Part shown: in pieces, positions 22,107 through 35,866 of the stretch
Layout: every line of letters begins with the position of its first letter
Numbering within the stretch: position 1 is the first letter of the stretch
Assembly (NCBI GenBank): GCA_032622095.1
Contig: CP136061.1
Location: forward strand, 194,850,935 to 194,914,934
Length of the DNA stretch: 64,000 nucleotides
Source of the DNA: Siphonodentalium dalli
Taxonomy: Eukaryota; Mollusca; Scaphopoda; Gadilida; Siphonodentaliidae
Reading direction: 5' to 3'
The notes under the pieces: model-generated
Told to the model about the DNA's origin: nothing
Database searches by the model: none
Seen by the model: only the letters and a program-made list of their open reading frames with translations
Position numbers and translations under genes: made by a program

Positions 22107-22715
22107 CAGGGGACTGTACTATAGATTTACAATTGCCGTGTTTGAACATGTGTACAAGGTTATGGGAGGTACACAGGAGGCGTGAAGTGCAATATACCAC
22201 TGTATTGTAATAGAGTATATTATACCCGTGTGCTCATTACCGATGGGTGATTGGGTTTGATCAGAATGGTATTCAATATAATACTCCAGCGATTTTGCAT
22301 GACAACCCAACTAGAAATTGAAATACATCTTAAAACTTGAATTGTTGGAACAGACGATAACCATTGATGACATATAACACAATGCACGAACTGTTGCGGC
22401 GTACTCACTGAGCGATTATTAAAAGGATACCGATTACCACTAATACAATTGAACACGGATTACCCATGTACTAGCGATAACATATCAATGAGTGTCTCTG
22501 AGGAATATTTTGTTTCATTGGTCAATCAAGTCACATGTGGTAAACCTATTATTTTATTGGTCACCATGCATGTAAACGAGTCGTTGCAAGAAGTCGCCTT
22601 TTCACTGCAAGAATAAGAGTGGAGGTCTATGGTAATCGACACCTTCTGTGCGCCCCACATAACCTTGTACATGTGTTCAAACACGGCAATTGTAAATATA
22701 CAGTACAGGCCCCTG
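22107..22715. mobile_element. inverted-repeat MITE with CAGGGG ends
   Basis: Left end CAGGGGACTGTACTATA; right end TATACAGTACAGGCCCCTG. Terminal inverted repeats of about 60 bp share TTTACAATTGCCGTGTTTGA and ACAAGGTTATG. No coding frame and no clear target duplication. Class unknown. Confidence 0.7.
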
Positions 22716-24566
22716 GATTAACACCTTTCCAAAACTGCTATTAACCCACTTCAACAAATACATCCTATATGCTCACATAAACTTAGCTCCCATACAAACC
22801 GAGATCAAAACGTTTTGTATTTCCGGTTTGGTCACCCGATGTGTCCACATTAAAGGTACCCAATACACTCGCAGTGGGTAAATGTTAAAAAAAAAATAAA
22901 AAATATCTGTATAGCATCACTATGAAGAACATGGAGAAATATAGATAGGCTGTGTTCTTATATGCATTATTGGTAGTTCTCCAGTGACAGAAATTTCGTG
23001 TGTTGAAACCATTGTTTATGTAAACAAACTGTTACAGTGATATGTAAACAACATCGCTAGTCGAGTAGTAAGTTCAAATATTTTAGTATTAAATGCGATT
23101 TTCCAAACATTTTTCAATGCTTTGACCTTTTCCAATATTTCCCGTCAAGATTTGATTAAAAAAAATTATGTTTTGGACTTTGGTCATGTCATTTATTTTA
23201 CCAGTAATGTTTATGTATATCAATAGTTTCCATATCCGAAATCTCGTTATTGGAATATTTATTAATAATGAAAAAAGTACAATCTTGATCTAATTAACAT
23301 GTACTTGTTGATGATAGTTGTATTTACATAATTTTATAAAAGTTATGATTTTTCACATTTGCCATCTGCGAGTAATTTATGTCCAGTTAAACTCCACCAT
23401 AACAACCACCCTAATGCTCAAATATGGATAATAATAGTAGTAGTGCGTTCCTCGGTCGTCAGTGCTCCGGAAACACCATGAAGGGAGCACATTACGAGGG
23501 CGAGATGCATGTCAGGTACCTTAAATCTTTTTCCTCTGAAGAAATCCATCGAAGTCGATTAATTTATATTTATGGTTAAAGGGTACCTTGTTGATATCCA
23601 AGCAGTACAGGTTTGGACTCAATATATGGGATTTAGTGAATATTACTGAACTGAAGTCCGGTACCTAGCTATCAGTTAAGGGTGGATACACGCATGCATG
23701 TAATCTCCGTAAATATCGTGTATTTGGCGTTTTACATGGATCATACAGACATGTAATATATATGTGTCCGCTGACAACCCAATCATTGCGGCTATGTTTG
23801 ACCACAGTGAGTCAAGCTCTGGACGTGCAGAGGGCTGTTGACTCGGACGAAGTCGTCAGGCCGCGTAAAATAATTGTTCGCGCGATAACCCAAATGGTGG
23901 ACGTTCTGTTTAAATCATTGTCAGTCTTCTATATATATACCAGTGATGGCCTCAGGATTTCTTCAACGCAATGGCTATGATCCCCGACATAGGGGCTATA
24001 TTATCCCGGAAGCTACCGGACTGGCCATTGCATATTTCCTCGACAAGGGGGGGGGGGGTAGCACCCGAGCCCTTAGTACAATGGAATATTTAAGTAAAAC
24101 ATTATATTGTGCATTCTTTCCCAGATAATCTCGAGAACCAGCCCCCCCCCCAATAATGGATTATGGTCGAAAATGTTATAATTCAAGCCTGTGGGTTAAA
24201 ATTGTGACAGTTAGAAACTTGTTAAACCTTTGGCTTGAGAAACATATACAGTTCTGTAAATTCTGGGTTAAAAATGGGGTGGAGGTGTCACTCTTTTTAA
24301 TTTCAACGCTGTACCTGGATTAATTTTTTTGCGCTGTAATGGATATTTGCATGGAAATCCCAATTGAATGTTATCACAAGAGCTCGCTCTCAGATTATCC
24401 GAGAAATCTCAACAACAAAAAAGGTATCGTCCTGAAAGAGCTTAAAATTCTGCATATTTTATTTTTGTTTTGGATGACCCTGTTTCCATGAAATAACGAG
24501 AAACAAATCAAATATAAAATCAACGCACTCAAACCAGAATGATATCAGACAGGATTTATTCACTTA
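22716..24566. other. unassigned sequence
   Basis: AT-rich; a G run at about 24049-24058 and a C run near 24143-24151 are the only notable features. Short open frames (for example 23762-23980) have no domain. Confidence 0.4.
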
Positions 24567-24570
24567 TTAA

Positions 24571-24964
24571 CCCTTTACCCAACAGAACGGCCCTGTGCCA
24601 ATGCATTCTCTTATATATGCGAGTCGACCATAGGTCGCCTCGCATATATAAGAGAATGCATTGGCTTAACACATTAAAAATTATAAAATTGTTAAAGAAT
24701 GTAAGAAAAAATGGTAAAAAGTGTTAAAAAAGGATTTTTTTTAGGCCAATGCATTCTCTTATATATGCGAGGCGACCTATGGTCGACTCGCATATATAAG
24801 AGAATGCATTGGCACAGGGCATAACGGTAACTATCACAATGTGGTCAATTAGGAGCCGATCCAATGATATCCATATGTGTATGGTTATATTGAGACAGAC
24901 CGAAGATATTTTAGGCTGTTGAAGCTTTATTTGGCCGGTTTTGGCCGGTTTGTTGGGTAAAGGG
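24571..24964. mobile_element. piggyBac-type MITE built of two palindromes
   Basis: 394 bp flanked by TTAA at 24567-24570 and 24965-24968. The ends are CCCTTTACCCAACA and TGTTGGGTAAAGGG, a 14-bp perfect inverted repeat starting CCC as in piggyBac elements. Inside are two near-perfect hairpins (about 24597-24667 and 24746-24815), each with AATGCATTCTCTTATATATG arms, and the two hairpins are themselves inverted relative to each other. Non-autonomous. Confidence 0.85.
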
Positions 24965-25694
24965 TTAAAGAAGACATGTTTATAGCTTGGCTGAAATGTC
25001 TTGATAGCAGTTAGTTTGATAATGGCTTACAACTACTCACTTGTCTCGTTTGTTGAAATGGACCGATCGCGCGTAGGCGATTATACTACTATCAATGATT
25101 GGTGTGACCATGTAAAATACATGCATGGAATACATGGATTTTACATACATAAATTACACACAACTGTGTATCCACCCTAATCCTCTCTATATACTAAATA
25201 TTATACTTGATGAGTATAGTTCCCTTAGGAAATGTCCAGATAATAAGTTAACAAACGATCATATGTAGTTTGTTGAACTTAATAGCCAGATTCCGGCACA
25301 AGTACGCGTAACTTGTAACGTGTGTTGCCATCGCTAACCTGACTCAGGTGACCATTCCCCTACACGTACACGGTATTCAATCTTATGAACTATGTATTGA
25401 CCGCCATCATAGGAGAGTATATGTTCATTAATTTCAAGTATTTACAGGAGATACAGAAGTTCCAAAATATATTATAGATATATAAATACATCATACATGA
25501 ATGTAATAAATACCGGTATAGTACGATATTTGCAGCGATAATTGATATACTTTAATCTCTGATCCAATGTATATAACTGTACATTACTGCGGTGGTTTGA
25601 TGATATGTCGCAGGCATCCGGATATCATGTACCTTAGTAGTACTTGCGAAAAATAAAATATTGTGGACGAGGTAGTCAGTTATGGATGATACAG

Positions 25695-26290
25695 ATAACA
25701 AGAAAACCATAGTCAGAAATGGTAACGCCCCCAAGATCATATTATTATCCATAAATATAAATTATAACATAAAATATATTGGTTACATGAATGCACCGCC
25801 TCAGAATTCCGTTAAAACTAATCCTTCAAATTATTACAAAAAAACTACGGCTTATTACTGCAGGTTTTTTATTCACCAAACCGGAAAGCTTCTAAATGCG
25901 GATCAAAAATTGTGTTCCCGCCATAAAATCTTCAAGTGTGCATGGCCCAGCCATTGTTCATACCTAAACATCGAACGCAATTAACGCGGTCATAATAGTT
26001 ACATACTGCAACTATAAGACATCCAGCGAATACACACCCCACGAAAACCCGAAATGTGTTGTCCTGCGATATATCCCATCGCTATATAGCTCAATTTGAC
26101 ACGGCTAGATTAGCCTTTCTACAATATCCTAAAACAATAAAGGTTCTCAAATCATCGGCATAGTCAATAGAACTTTCACGAACTTGGACATTCCAACTAC
26201 AGCTTTTACCGGGCTCGGGGTCGCAGTACAACTTTAACGCGTCCCAAAATAACCGGAAAAACCAATTATCTATTTATAGAATCCCCATAG
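25695..26290. repeat. dispersed repeat R1, copy 3
   Basis: Carries the same ordered blocks as 16468-16818, then CTTTTACCGGGCTCGG and ACCGGAAAAACCAATTATC, also present near 16275-16335 and 17370. A small open frame here is incidental. Confidence 0.7.
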
Positions 26291-26351
26291 TACCACAGAT
26301 TTATAAAATTTGTAGAACAGTATACACCGGTGGCGTTAATAAAACGACGGC

Positions 26352-27572
26352 CGTGTTACTAAACACCGCTCGGACCAGCCCGGACCGCCCCTGTGGTGTA
26401 TACGGTTGATTTTAGTGGCAATATATGTGTGCAGGGGTGTCATGGAAACCCACTCACGCACGGACAGGGGTCGCGATCACACAGAAGTGTCGCTATTAAC
26501 CTAAAAATGCCGGTATCGGCGAATAATTTCGCCGCGAGTGAAGCCAACAGCCCGGACTGCCTCTGTTGCGTCTATATGGGTGATTTTAGTGGCGATATCT
26601 ATGTGTGGGTGCGAAACCCACATACACACGGAGGGTGGTCACGACCAAACAGAATTACCGATATTAATCCCTAAGCTTGCTAGATTTAGCCAGAATTATA
26701 AATGTGTGCCCCCAATAAAACATCTCACAGCCCGGACCCCCGTATCGCCCTCGTGCGGCTATTTTAAGAACTCCTGACATATATGTTGCGGAACTACCCT
26801 CGACTACACTCACGAAGAAACAAGGGCGAATCGCCAACGAAAGCCGGGCAATTAACCCCCAAAATGCCGCCGTCGCCGAATAAGTTTACCGAAAAGGAAG
26901 CTAAAATCCCGGACCAGCCCGGACCGCCCATGCGGCGTCTAGTGGTGATTGTAGTGGCCCTATCCGTGCGCGGGTGTCAATGAAACCCACGTGAGATACG
27001 CCCGGATGGTGGTCACGGCCAAACAGACGTACCGATATTAACCCCTAAACTTGTGAGATTCAGCCAGAATAATAAAATTGGGCCCCCAATAAATAATACT
27101 CAAAGCCCGGACACCCGTATCGCCCTCGTACTTCTAATAACTCCTTACATATATGTTGCGGAACTACCCTCGACTACACTCACGAGAAAAAAGGGCGAAT
27201 CGCCAACGAAAGCCGGGCAATTAACCCCCAAAATGCCGCCGTCGCCGAATAAGTTTACCGCCAACGAAGCTAAAAAACCCGGACCAGCCCGGACCGCCCC
27301 TGTGGCACCACACACAGATATGGCCACTAAAATCACCCTATATAGTCGCAACAGGGGCGGTCCGGACTGTTAGCTTCGTTCGCGGCGAACATATTCGCCG
27401 ATGCCGGCATTTTGAGGGTTAATAGCGACACTTCTGTGTGATCGCGACCCCTGTCCGTACGTGAGTGGGTTTCCATGACACCCCTGCACATATATTGCCA
27501 CTAAAATCACCCCTATACACCACAGGGGCGGTCCTGGCTGGTCTGGGCTGGTCCGGTGGTGTTTAGTCACAC
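26352..27572. mobile_element. CpG-rich foldback element with long terminal inverted repeats
   Basis: The left side (26352-26580) and right side (about 27330-27572) are inverted copies of about 230 bp: GTGT(T/G)ACTAAACACC at the tip, then CCCCTGTGGTGTAT, GGGGTGTCATGGAAACCCAC and TCGCGATCACACAGAAGTG. The interior has a direct duplication with offset near 376 bp (about 26737-26960 and 27113-27300), sharing GTTGCGGAACTACCCTCGAC and GCCGTCGCCGAATAAG. Notably GC- and CpG-rich against its surroundings. The open frames follow the repeat units, so no gene is called. Confidence 0.8.
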
Positions 27573-28018
27573 CCAATATAAACGAAGATAAGGTAATTTA
27601 GCTATTTCTTATAAAAACTTCAGTCAGGGTAACGTGAATGTTCGTGTATGAAAACTGCTATGTCACACTCAAATGGCCGAGGTGAATGAAATTACGTTTC
27701 GATAGTGAAAATAGTTGTGTTGCCGGTTGCGAACGACTTGGCATAAATTTTGCAAGCAATTTTCTTTTCGCTTGTCTGTCGTCTGCTTATTTTATCTAAA
27801 CACCCCCTCGAAATGAATACTTTTATATGGGAGAATGGGAGAATCCATAAAGTGTTAAGACCCGTCATACCGTTCAACAAGTAACACAAGCCATGGATTA
27901 TATTTGTACTATAGCATTGTTGCTCGATCTTTCCCGGATTAGAAAGTAGCCGAATTTGTTTCCTATAGGTTAACATGTGTACATAAGAGTTATATGGTGA
28001 ATAGTTATATATAGTATA

Positions 28019-28022
28019 CTAG
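28019..28022 (-). other. possible Helitron-like 3' end
   Basis: On the minus strand GCCGGGTAACCCTGCTAG|T ends here: a small GGGT-ACCC stem followed by CTAG. No matching 5' TC end was found, so this is only a suggestion. Confidence 0.25.
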
Positions 28023-28285
28023 CAGGGTTACCCGGCGTTGCCAAGGTTAACGTGACTCAAAAATAATCGCCACCATGTTGTTGTTGTTGAAATCAGCTAT
28101 TCACTGCCTGTTCCTAACGCTTCTACAAACTGCATGCATGGTTTATCTCCCCCGATTGCTATAAATAGATTGGGGGTATACCTCATTGCCTGTGTTTTGT
28201 CCACAGTTGTTGGAAACTTGTCAAAAAACCCGAAAAGAGATGTCACCACCACTACTTATTAATATAATTGATAATATAAATTTAA

Positions 28286-28868
28286 AGGGGTACTGTACGC
28301 CAAATGTTGTTGTTGGTTTCTATAGTCTCCGAGTCGGAGAATAAGGTAACAATTTTTCCATTATTTGAAAGTCTGTTGAGTACGAAGTCATGTTACGGAT
28401 GACAAATTTACCGGAATGCAAAAATACAAATTGTCGTTGTCGAGTAATTTTTGTAAAGTTTTCAACCAAATGAATCAAATAAAAGTTATATTATATGCAT
28501 ACTAGTCCCATATAATCATTTAAGTTATTGTATCGTCGCTAGTCGGTGAGTGGCTTGAGTGTTCTCCCCGTATCATCATAATATTTTAAGCGATCGTGTG
28601 TGCGATCGGTTTAACAATCCAGTATCCCTCAATTACTGTTTTTGATTACGGTAATTCGTAATTTAATTGACGCCATTTTATGGCTCCAGTCATAAATTCA
28701 ATTTATATCAAATTATTAACTTTTAAATTATTAAATTTTAAGATAGCCTATTAACCTGAGCGTTTACAGAATACATCTTCGACTCAAATTACTTATGTTT
28801 CTATATATTATCGATATTAGATCGTTGTTGTCACCGGAAATTTAATGAAAATGGCGTACAGTACCCCT
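28286..28868. mobile_element. TTAA-flanked MITE, family 1 (AGGGGTACTGTAC), copy 1
   Basis: 583 bp flanked by TTAA at 28282-28285 and 28869-28872; tips AGGGGTACTGTAC and GTACAGTACCCCT. Other copies: 37953-38595 (complete) and 32800-33356 (truncated, opposite orientation). Confidence 0.85.
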
Positions 28869-29895
28869 TTAAGCTTAATGCGCAATGCCTAAGTGTAATT
28901 TAGATTTCCATTATACCATACTTAAGCATATTACATTATGCTTATGCGTAATTCATTTACGATCACACATAATGCATTTACGCTAAAGTAAAGCGTAATA
29001 GAATTGGAAAAACTCCCCTGAAGCTGAAATTGATGCAGTCAATTACGATGCTAGTAACCTTACCATCCGCCCAGAACATTATACATTACTAAGTTAGATA
29101 CATGTAGGCCTACCATTACATATAACGTTGTAAGGCAATATGGAGTTACGCTTAAGCGTAATCAGCCATTTATAAATGTTAGATTAATCTCCCACATACC
29201 GTAGTACTTAATATATGCAATGATAATGTTGTTGTTTGAGCCATCCAAAATTATTTTGGAGTATAAATATAAGCAGCAAGCGAAATAATTGAAAAATAAT
29301 TTATTATATATGATAAACAATCATAAATTTTAAATATTTAAGCAATAGCTCCTTGTTAGCATTGTTGAAAACACTCCATACTGTTGTTCCCCTCGCAGAG
29401 CAGATAGAAAACCGTCAATATCACCGATATCAACAACCGACTGTTCCATAATCCATTCCACAGTTGTTTTAACAAAGAAGGAGTGTTCGTATTGTGAGCT
29501 GCTGGTACACAGAAGTTGGAACGATTCTGTGTTGTTACACACCTCCTTCTCCGCCAGATTTTGACTGACACAGTCCTCAAATTTTGTTGGCTGTATTTCC
29601 CTTGTGTCTTTCTTCTCGTGTTCTAGATAATCAGGCTTAGGCAGGGCTGAAACGAACCCCTTGACTATTTTGTGGTATTGAACCAGTCACTGTTCTTTCC
29701 TTCTTTCTTTGAGGGGTGGGAGCTTTACCTCAAACAGCATGCCTGTGACTGATCCATCATCTCGTCTGTATTTGTTCTTTTCTCTATTTGTTCTTTAAGT
29801 CAACATGACCGCTTTCGCAGATTGCTGCTTCCAACAATGGAAGGATACGCACTACGTTCATGACTGAACTAGAGTTGCACATAGTGACATACTTC

Positions 29896-30152
29896 CGAGT
29901 GTGACTTGATGTGGTATTGAAAACAACAGGTATTTATCTGGCAGGTCCGATTGGAACTTGTATAGATGTTGGTGTATTTATTTTTGAATTTTATATTCAA
30001 TATTGATATTTCAAATCTGACGAATTAATATGTAGGTCAATTCCAGAAAAAAATTCTCAAAAATATATTTATTGCAAAATTTTAAAATTTACAAAGCGGA
30101 CCCACCAGATAAATACCTGCTGTTTCTTATAGTACCACATCAAGTCACACTC
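29896..30152. repeat. inverted repeat with arms of about 53 bp
   Basis: GAGTGTGACTTGATGTGGTA...CAGGTATTTATCTGG near 29898-29943 pairs with CCAGATAAATACCTG...TACCACATCAAGTCACACTC near 30105-30152. Confidence 0.75.
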
Positions 30153-30555
30153 AGAAGACTGAGGACTATGCAGGTATGTGCAACTCCGTAACTTTCAGAA
30201 TTTTGCTCCGCAGATTTGCCTGGAAATCCACTGTGACATTCACTTCCCAAAATCCATGGCGGAAGACACCCCATTCGCTGCTCTTTCCAATTTTTCGGCA
30301 TCTTCGCGCTGACGAAAACGTCTTATTTGATCAATTTAAGCTCAATATATATCGTCTTTTTCTAACGATATCCTGAAACCATGCTTGCTGTCACTGACAA
30401 AACACAGGCAATGAGGTATACTCCCAATCTATTTATAGCAATCAGGGGAGATAAACCATGCATGCAGTTTGTAGAAGCGTTAGGAACAGGCAGTGAATAG
30501 CTGATTTCAACAACAACAACAACATGGTGGCGATTATTTTTGAGTCACTTTAAAG

Positions 30556-31559
30556 TGATGTGAAACCCTCTGCATGTTGTGGATATATGGTGGGAATAGA
30601 GGATACTCTTGTTCAAAGCGTTACCCATATTCTCATAAATTATATATCCAAATAGCATCACAAAACATGATTCTTACACACGGAATATAAGTAGTAGCTC
30701 ACCTTGTCGGATCGGAGCGATTGTCATTTTGTTTATCGCGATTAGTCCGTCCCACCAATAAAGACCTATTTATTTATTTACACAACTGCGTATACTTCAG
30801 ACGTTATAACATGGACATCATAAACACATTAGTTCGCAAAAATAAAAGACGACAATTGGGTTTTACATAGAGATGTATCAATCAATCTAGTGGGTTCGAC
30901 TAAGATTTTGAGGACACCTGGTTATCATATCTCCGTGAAGATACAGATGTTTTAAAGAAATATCCAGGTTCTCCTCTGTTCATGGTGCTATATACTGGCT
31001 AATTATTCTCAGTTTTAAAGATATGTTGCTATGCACTATATCAGCTACATGTGCCCGAATCAGAGCGAGATTTTGAGTTGTTTATGTTAGGCAATGAGTC
31101 TGTTCTAAAACATGAAAGATATCCTCTGTATATCGGGTAGATATAACCTTGTCAGATGTCAGTATTGGAGGATCCTGAAAAGTTATGTTCCACTGACTCC
31201 GTTTTCTTTTATCTCAGAAGAAATTATATTTGACTGCACACTGTGATCAATATTGTTGAACAGGCCTTCTATATACATTTCCATATCTCTTGTAATTTTT
31301 GTGTGGAAACTATATTGAATGGGCAGACTCAATTGTGTTATAATATTAACATGAGCTATTCTAATATTTTAACATGTACCATTATCTTCCTCGTAAAAAG
31401 TTACCACTTTTAGAAAGCCTTGGTGCCATCTCGATTGTATCCCGTGAAGTTATATATAGAACACATGTATACAGACAGACATATATTTGCATATATATCT
31501 AGGCACCTAATGTGACGTTTTTAACACGCACGATTTGATTCCTCTTATCATTTGAGAAG
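30556..31559. other. unassigned AT-rich sequence
   Basis: No gene, palindrome or tandem structure was recognised. Confidence 0.4.
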
Positions 31560-32324
31560 AACGTGTATGAATTTGATGCTAATTGGCACCATTCATATTT
31601 CTATCAGTTTTGGTGATCCGCCGTCCCTATTTCGGTCTTAAGCGGCACCACATTTGACATCATTAAACCCCAAACTTAGACTCATTGTGGAGATGAATAT
31701 ATATAAAATTGTTGAACATTGGCGAGTGTACAAATTCGTATCAAATTTAGGGCCCCCACATCTCTCACCCAAACGGCACCAACTTGGCGTATTTAAACCA
31801 TGGCGTATTAGATTCCTCAGGCTTGAATCACGGAGAAGTATATGTATCAGGCTGGTGGAAATCGGCGCTAAACATATTGTTTATCAATTGTTGTGCCTCT
31901 CTGACCCTCTGTGGACCCCTGTCTCGAATGGCACCACTTTTGACATCTTTAAACCGCACAATTAGACTCCTGCATGATATCATGGAGATGATTATTTATT
32001 TAGTTTAGTGCTGATCGGCGACTAAACAATTTTTTTTATCAAATTTAGTGCCCACCCCACACCATATCTCACACAAACAGCACCATTATAGCGTCTTTAA
32101 ATCACATGATTTGATTCCTCATATCATTGATAAGAATGTGTCAATTTGGTGGAAATTGACGCTAAAATTATTGTGTATCAATTCTGGTGACCCTCTCCTT
32201 TTCAGTGCACCCTGACTCGAATGACGCCACTTTTAACAGTTTTAAGCCACACCATTAGACTCCTCATACCATGTGAAGGATTTGTTATAATTTTGGTAGC
32301 AATCGGTGACTAAACTAATTCTTA

Positions 32325-34250
32325 GGCCTAAACAAAAAATACGTTTGTTTCCGCTAACCCGACCGACCCTATTTTAAACCGCTGACCCTAAACTTTTTAT
32401 TGCCATTGCAAAAAAAAAAAAAATTGGACCAAAAAAAAACAAAAAAACAATTTGATTTAATTTTTTTTAATTTTAATTTAGGTCCCAATTCATATCATAA
32501 CAAGATGCAAAACATTTATATATTTATATATATTGACATAAGAAATTTAAGTTTACAAAAAGATTTAAGTTTAACAGTTGGAATCATACTGTAAAGTATG
32601 TTTGGCTTTATCTAGCTTTCATCTGTGAAAACTTCAAATAATTTGAGTTCAGGTACGGTATGTTATCATTCAGCGTTCAGACTTCAGTATTTCAATCAAT
32701 TACAGCACAGGAACATTAACAATTTGATCAAATCAACCTGGTTATCAAGTGGGATCTCATAATACCAAATGAAAAATTAACATAGAGATTAGTACCATAT
32801 ATAGTCATTAGTCTATTATCGATACTATATAGAAATATAAGTAATTTGAGTCGAAGATGTACTCTGTAAACGCTCAGGTTAATAGGCTATCTTAAAATTT
32901 TATAATTTAAAAGTTAATAATTTAATATAAATTGATTTTATGGCTCCAGCCATAAAATGGCGTCTCTTAAAATTCGAATTTCCGTGTACAAAACGTAATC
33001 AAATTATAATTGAGGGATACTGGATTAGGAAAACAATTGCACACACGATCGTTTGAAACATTATGCTTATACGGGGAGAAAACCCAAGCCACTCATTGAC
33101 TAGTGACGGTACACTAACTTAAATGAGTATATGGGACTACTAAGCATATAATATAATGTTTATTTGATTCATTTGGTTGAAAACTTTACAAAAATTACTC
33201 GACAACGACAATTTGTATTTTTGCATTCCGGTAAATTTGCCATCCGTAACAATACTTCGTACTCAACAAACTTTAAAAAAATGGAAAAGTTGTTACCTTA
33301 TTCTCCGACTCGGGGATTATAGAAACCAACAACAACATCTTGGGTACAGTACCCCTTTAACACATGTACATTGTTTCTGTACTACATGTACATGTAGGAT
33401 TTCTGTATTACATGTACATGTAGTATATTATGTACGGTATGTGTCTCACTTGAATTTTATAAAATAGCCTATTTATGAATTAGAGTGATGATGGCAAGTC
33501 TAATTTCAAGCAGGATAAGGCTTCCGATAAGCATAATCCATAGAACCAAAAGATATCTGACAATAACTTATAAGCATTTCCAATCCATACATATATAAAA
33601 AGTTCCAAAGTTATGCTTGAGAAACTTGATAAAATTGACCTCTCTGTAAAATTCAAAATACTGACTCAAAGAGCCTTAGATTAGCTCTAAATGCAATGGA
33701 TTTTCATTTTTCCAGGGGAAGAACCCCCACCATCATCAGGGGGTCACCCTTCCCAAACATTCCTCCGATCAGGCCTTCAGGTTATGCCTTCGGCATATCA
33801 TTGCCCAAAAACAGGTGTCCCCAAAAAATACCTAGATCCTTCACTGAATGCGGAGAAGGTGGTGTTGTGAAGCCATCCTTAAGAGATCGGTACAAGACGG
33901 TCACTCCAATATGTGAACAGTGCAGTGGTGCTGGACTGACTCCAGTTGTCGCCAGACCATATAGGAAATATTAAGATTATCAAAGACTATCTTAGTATAT
34001 AGACTAGTATATATGTAAATATTAAAGCATATGTAAGATTGAATTGGAGTTTCTAGTTCCTCTGTCATCTGGGTTAACCTGATTGGGGCTAAGAAGTGCA
34101 TAGTTTGGGTTATTGACAAGTATTATACAGTTATTTTTAAAGATACTGAAAAAAAAAAGTTAACCAAAAAAAAGAAGTTAAGCCTATACCTACCTACCCT
34201 AATTTTTTTTTAGCTCGTTAGCGGAAACAAAGGTATTATTTGTTTAGGTC
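32325..34250. mobile_element. TTA-flanked inverted-repeat element inside the 285-bp array
   Basis: Ends GGCCTAAACAAA and TTTGTTTAGGTC, with inner ACGTTTGTTTCCGCTAAC facing GTTAGCGGAAACAAAGG. Flanked by TTA at 32322-32324 and 34251-34253. TTA duplication and GG-starting ends fit a non-autonomous Harbinger element. Joining the flanks restores the array reading frame of motifs (GACTAAAC...TTAGTGCC). The frame at 33696-33974 has no known domain. Confidence 0.7.
32800..33356. mobile_element. TTAA MITE family 1, truncated copy nested in the TTA element
   Basis: Opposite orientation to 28286-28868: it matches TAATTTGAGTCGAAGATGTA, TTTTATGGCTCCAGCCATAA and AAATTACTCGACAACGACAA-type blocks and ends GTACAGTACCCCT|TTAA (33357-33360). 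The other tip is missing. Confidence 0.75.
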
Positions 34251-35825
34251 TTATCACTGTTAGTGCCTACCACCCCACCTCACATCCAAACGACACCAAT
34301 TTGGCGTCTTAAAATAACACAGTTAGATTCCTTGTATCACGGAGAAGAATGTGTATCAATTTGGTGGACATCGGCGCTAAAATTATTTTTATCAATGTTC
34401 GTGCCCCTCTCCCTTTCAGTGCACCCTGACTCGAATGGGGTCTCGAATGACGCCAATTTTGACAGCTTTAAGCCACCCCGTTAGACCCATCATACCGTGT
34501 GGATGATTTTGTATAAGTTTTTGTATAAAATTGCGAGTATACAAATTCGTATACAATTTAGGGCCTCCCATATCCCTCAACCAAAACGGCACCAATTTAG
34601 CGTACCAAACGTTTAGATTCCTCGCCTCACGGAGAATATACATGTATATCAATCAGGTGGAAATCGGCGCTAAACATATTGTTCATGTTTTTTTGTGTTC
34701 CTCTCACCCTCCATGCATCCTGACTCGAATGGCCCCACTTGTGACATCCTTAAGCCACACACTTAGGCTCCCGATATCATGGAGATGATTATTGATAAGT
34801 TTGGTACTAACCGGCGACTAAACCAATGTTGATCAAATTTAGTGCTCACTAGCCCCATCTCTCACCCAAACAGCACCACTATGGCGTCTTGAAATCATAC
34901 GATCAGACTCCCCGTATCATGGATAAGAATTCGTATCACTTTTGTGGAAATTGGCGCTAAACTTATTGTGTATCAATTTTGGTGCCCCTCTGCCTTTCTA
35001 TGACTCGAATGACGCCACTTTTGACAGATTTAAGCCACTCCATTAGACTCCTCATACCATGGGATGATAGGCATAAATGTGGTGGCAATCGGCGACTAAA
35101 CCCATTCAAATTGAGTGCCCCTTCCACAATCTTTCATCCAAACGACAGCAATTTGGAGTCTTTAAATCGCACAATTAGATTCCTTTTATCATGGAGAAGA
35201 ATATATATCAATTTGGTTGAAATCGGCGTTAAAATTAGTTTTTATAAATTTTGGTGCCCCTCTCCCCTTCCGTGCATCCCTGACGCGAATGGCGCCACGT
35301 TTGACATAATTATTTAAACAACACCATTAGATTCCTCATATCGTGGCAATGATTATATAACAGTTGCGTGGCAATCGGCGGAAAACATTTGTTCTGCCCC
35401 TCCCCTGTTCTGCCCCTGACAATGGCGTAACATTAGAAAAATCTAAGCCGCACCATTGTCTTTCTCGCAAAAAGTTACCACTGGTAGACCCGTTTGGTGC
35501 CATCTAGATGGTCCCTCGGCGCTAAACTTAGTTTATCAATTTTAGTGCCCCTATCTCCTTCCATGCATCCCTGACTCGAACGGCGCCAATTTTGACGTAT
35601 TTAAACCATACCATGATATTCCTTATATCATGGGGATGATTATATATAAGTTTAAGGGCAATCGGCGACATTTTTTTTTCCTGCCCCTCCCCCTTTTCTG
35701 CCCCTGACAACAACGGCGTCACTTTAGAAAACCCTAACCCGCACCATTATCTTTCTCGTAAAAAAATACCCCTAGTAGACCCATTTGGTGCCATATAGAT
35801 GGTCCCCTGTGAATTTCTATGGAAC

Positions 35826-35866
35826 ACAGACAGACAGAGAGAGAGAGAGAGAGACAGACAGACATT
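35826..35866 (+). repeat. (CAGA)n/(GA)n microsatellite
   Basis: CAGA units surround a run of GA dinucleotides. Confidence 0.9.

Larger units (their letters stand above)
28045..30555. mobile_element. large inverted-repeat element of unknown class
   Basis: 28045-28205 and about 30395-30555 are inverted copies of about 160 bp (CAGCTATTCACTGCCTGTTC opposite GAACAGGCAGTGAATAGCTG; both contain TGCATGCATGGTTTATC or its complement). The interior carries a TTAA MITE (28286-28868), a set of CTTAAGCGTAAT motifs near 28880-29160 and another hairpin at 29896-30152. A minus-strand open frame at 29330-29580 shows no recognised domain. Confidence 0.65.

Noticed and set aside
33696-33974. 92-codon frame inside the TTA-flanked element
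   Set aside because: Considered as transposase remnant, but no DDE-like or zinc-finger motif is visible.
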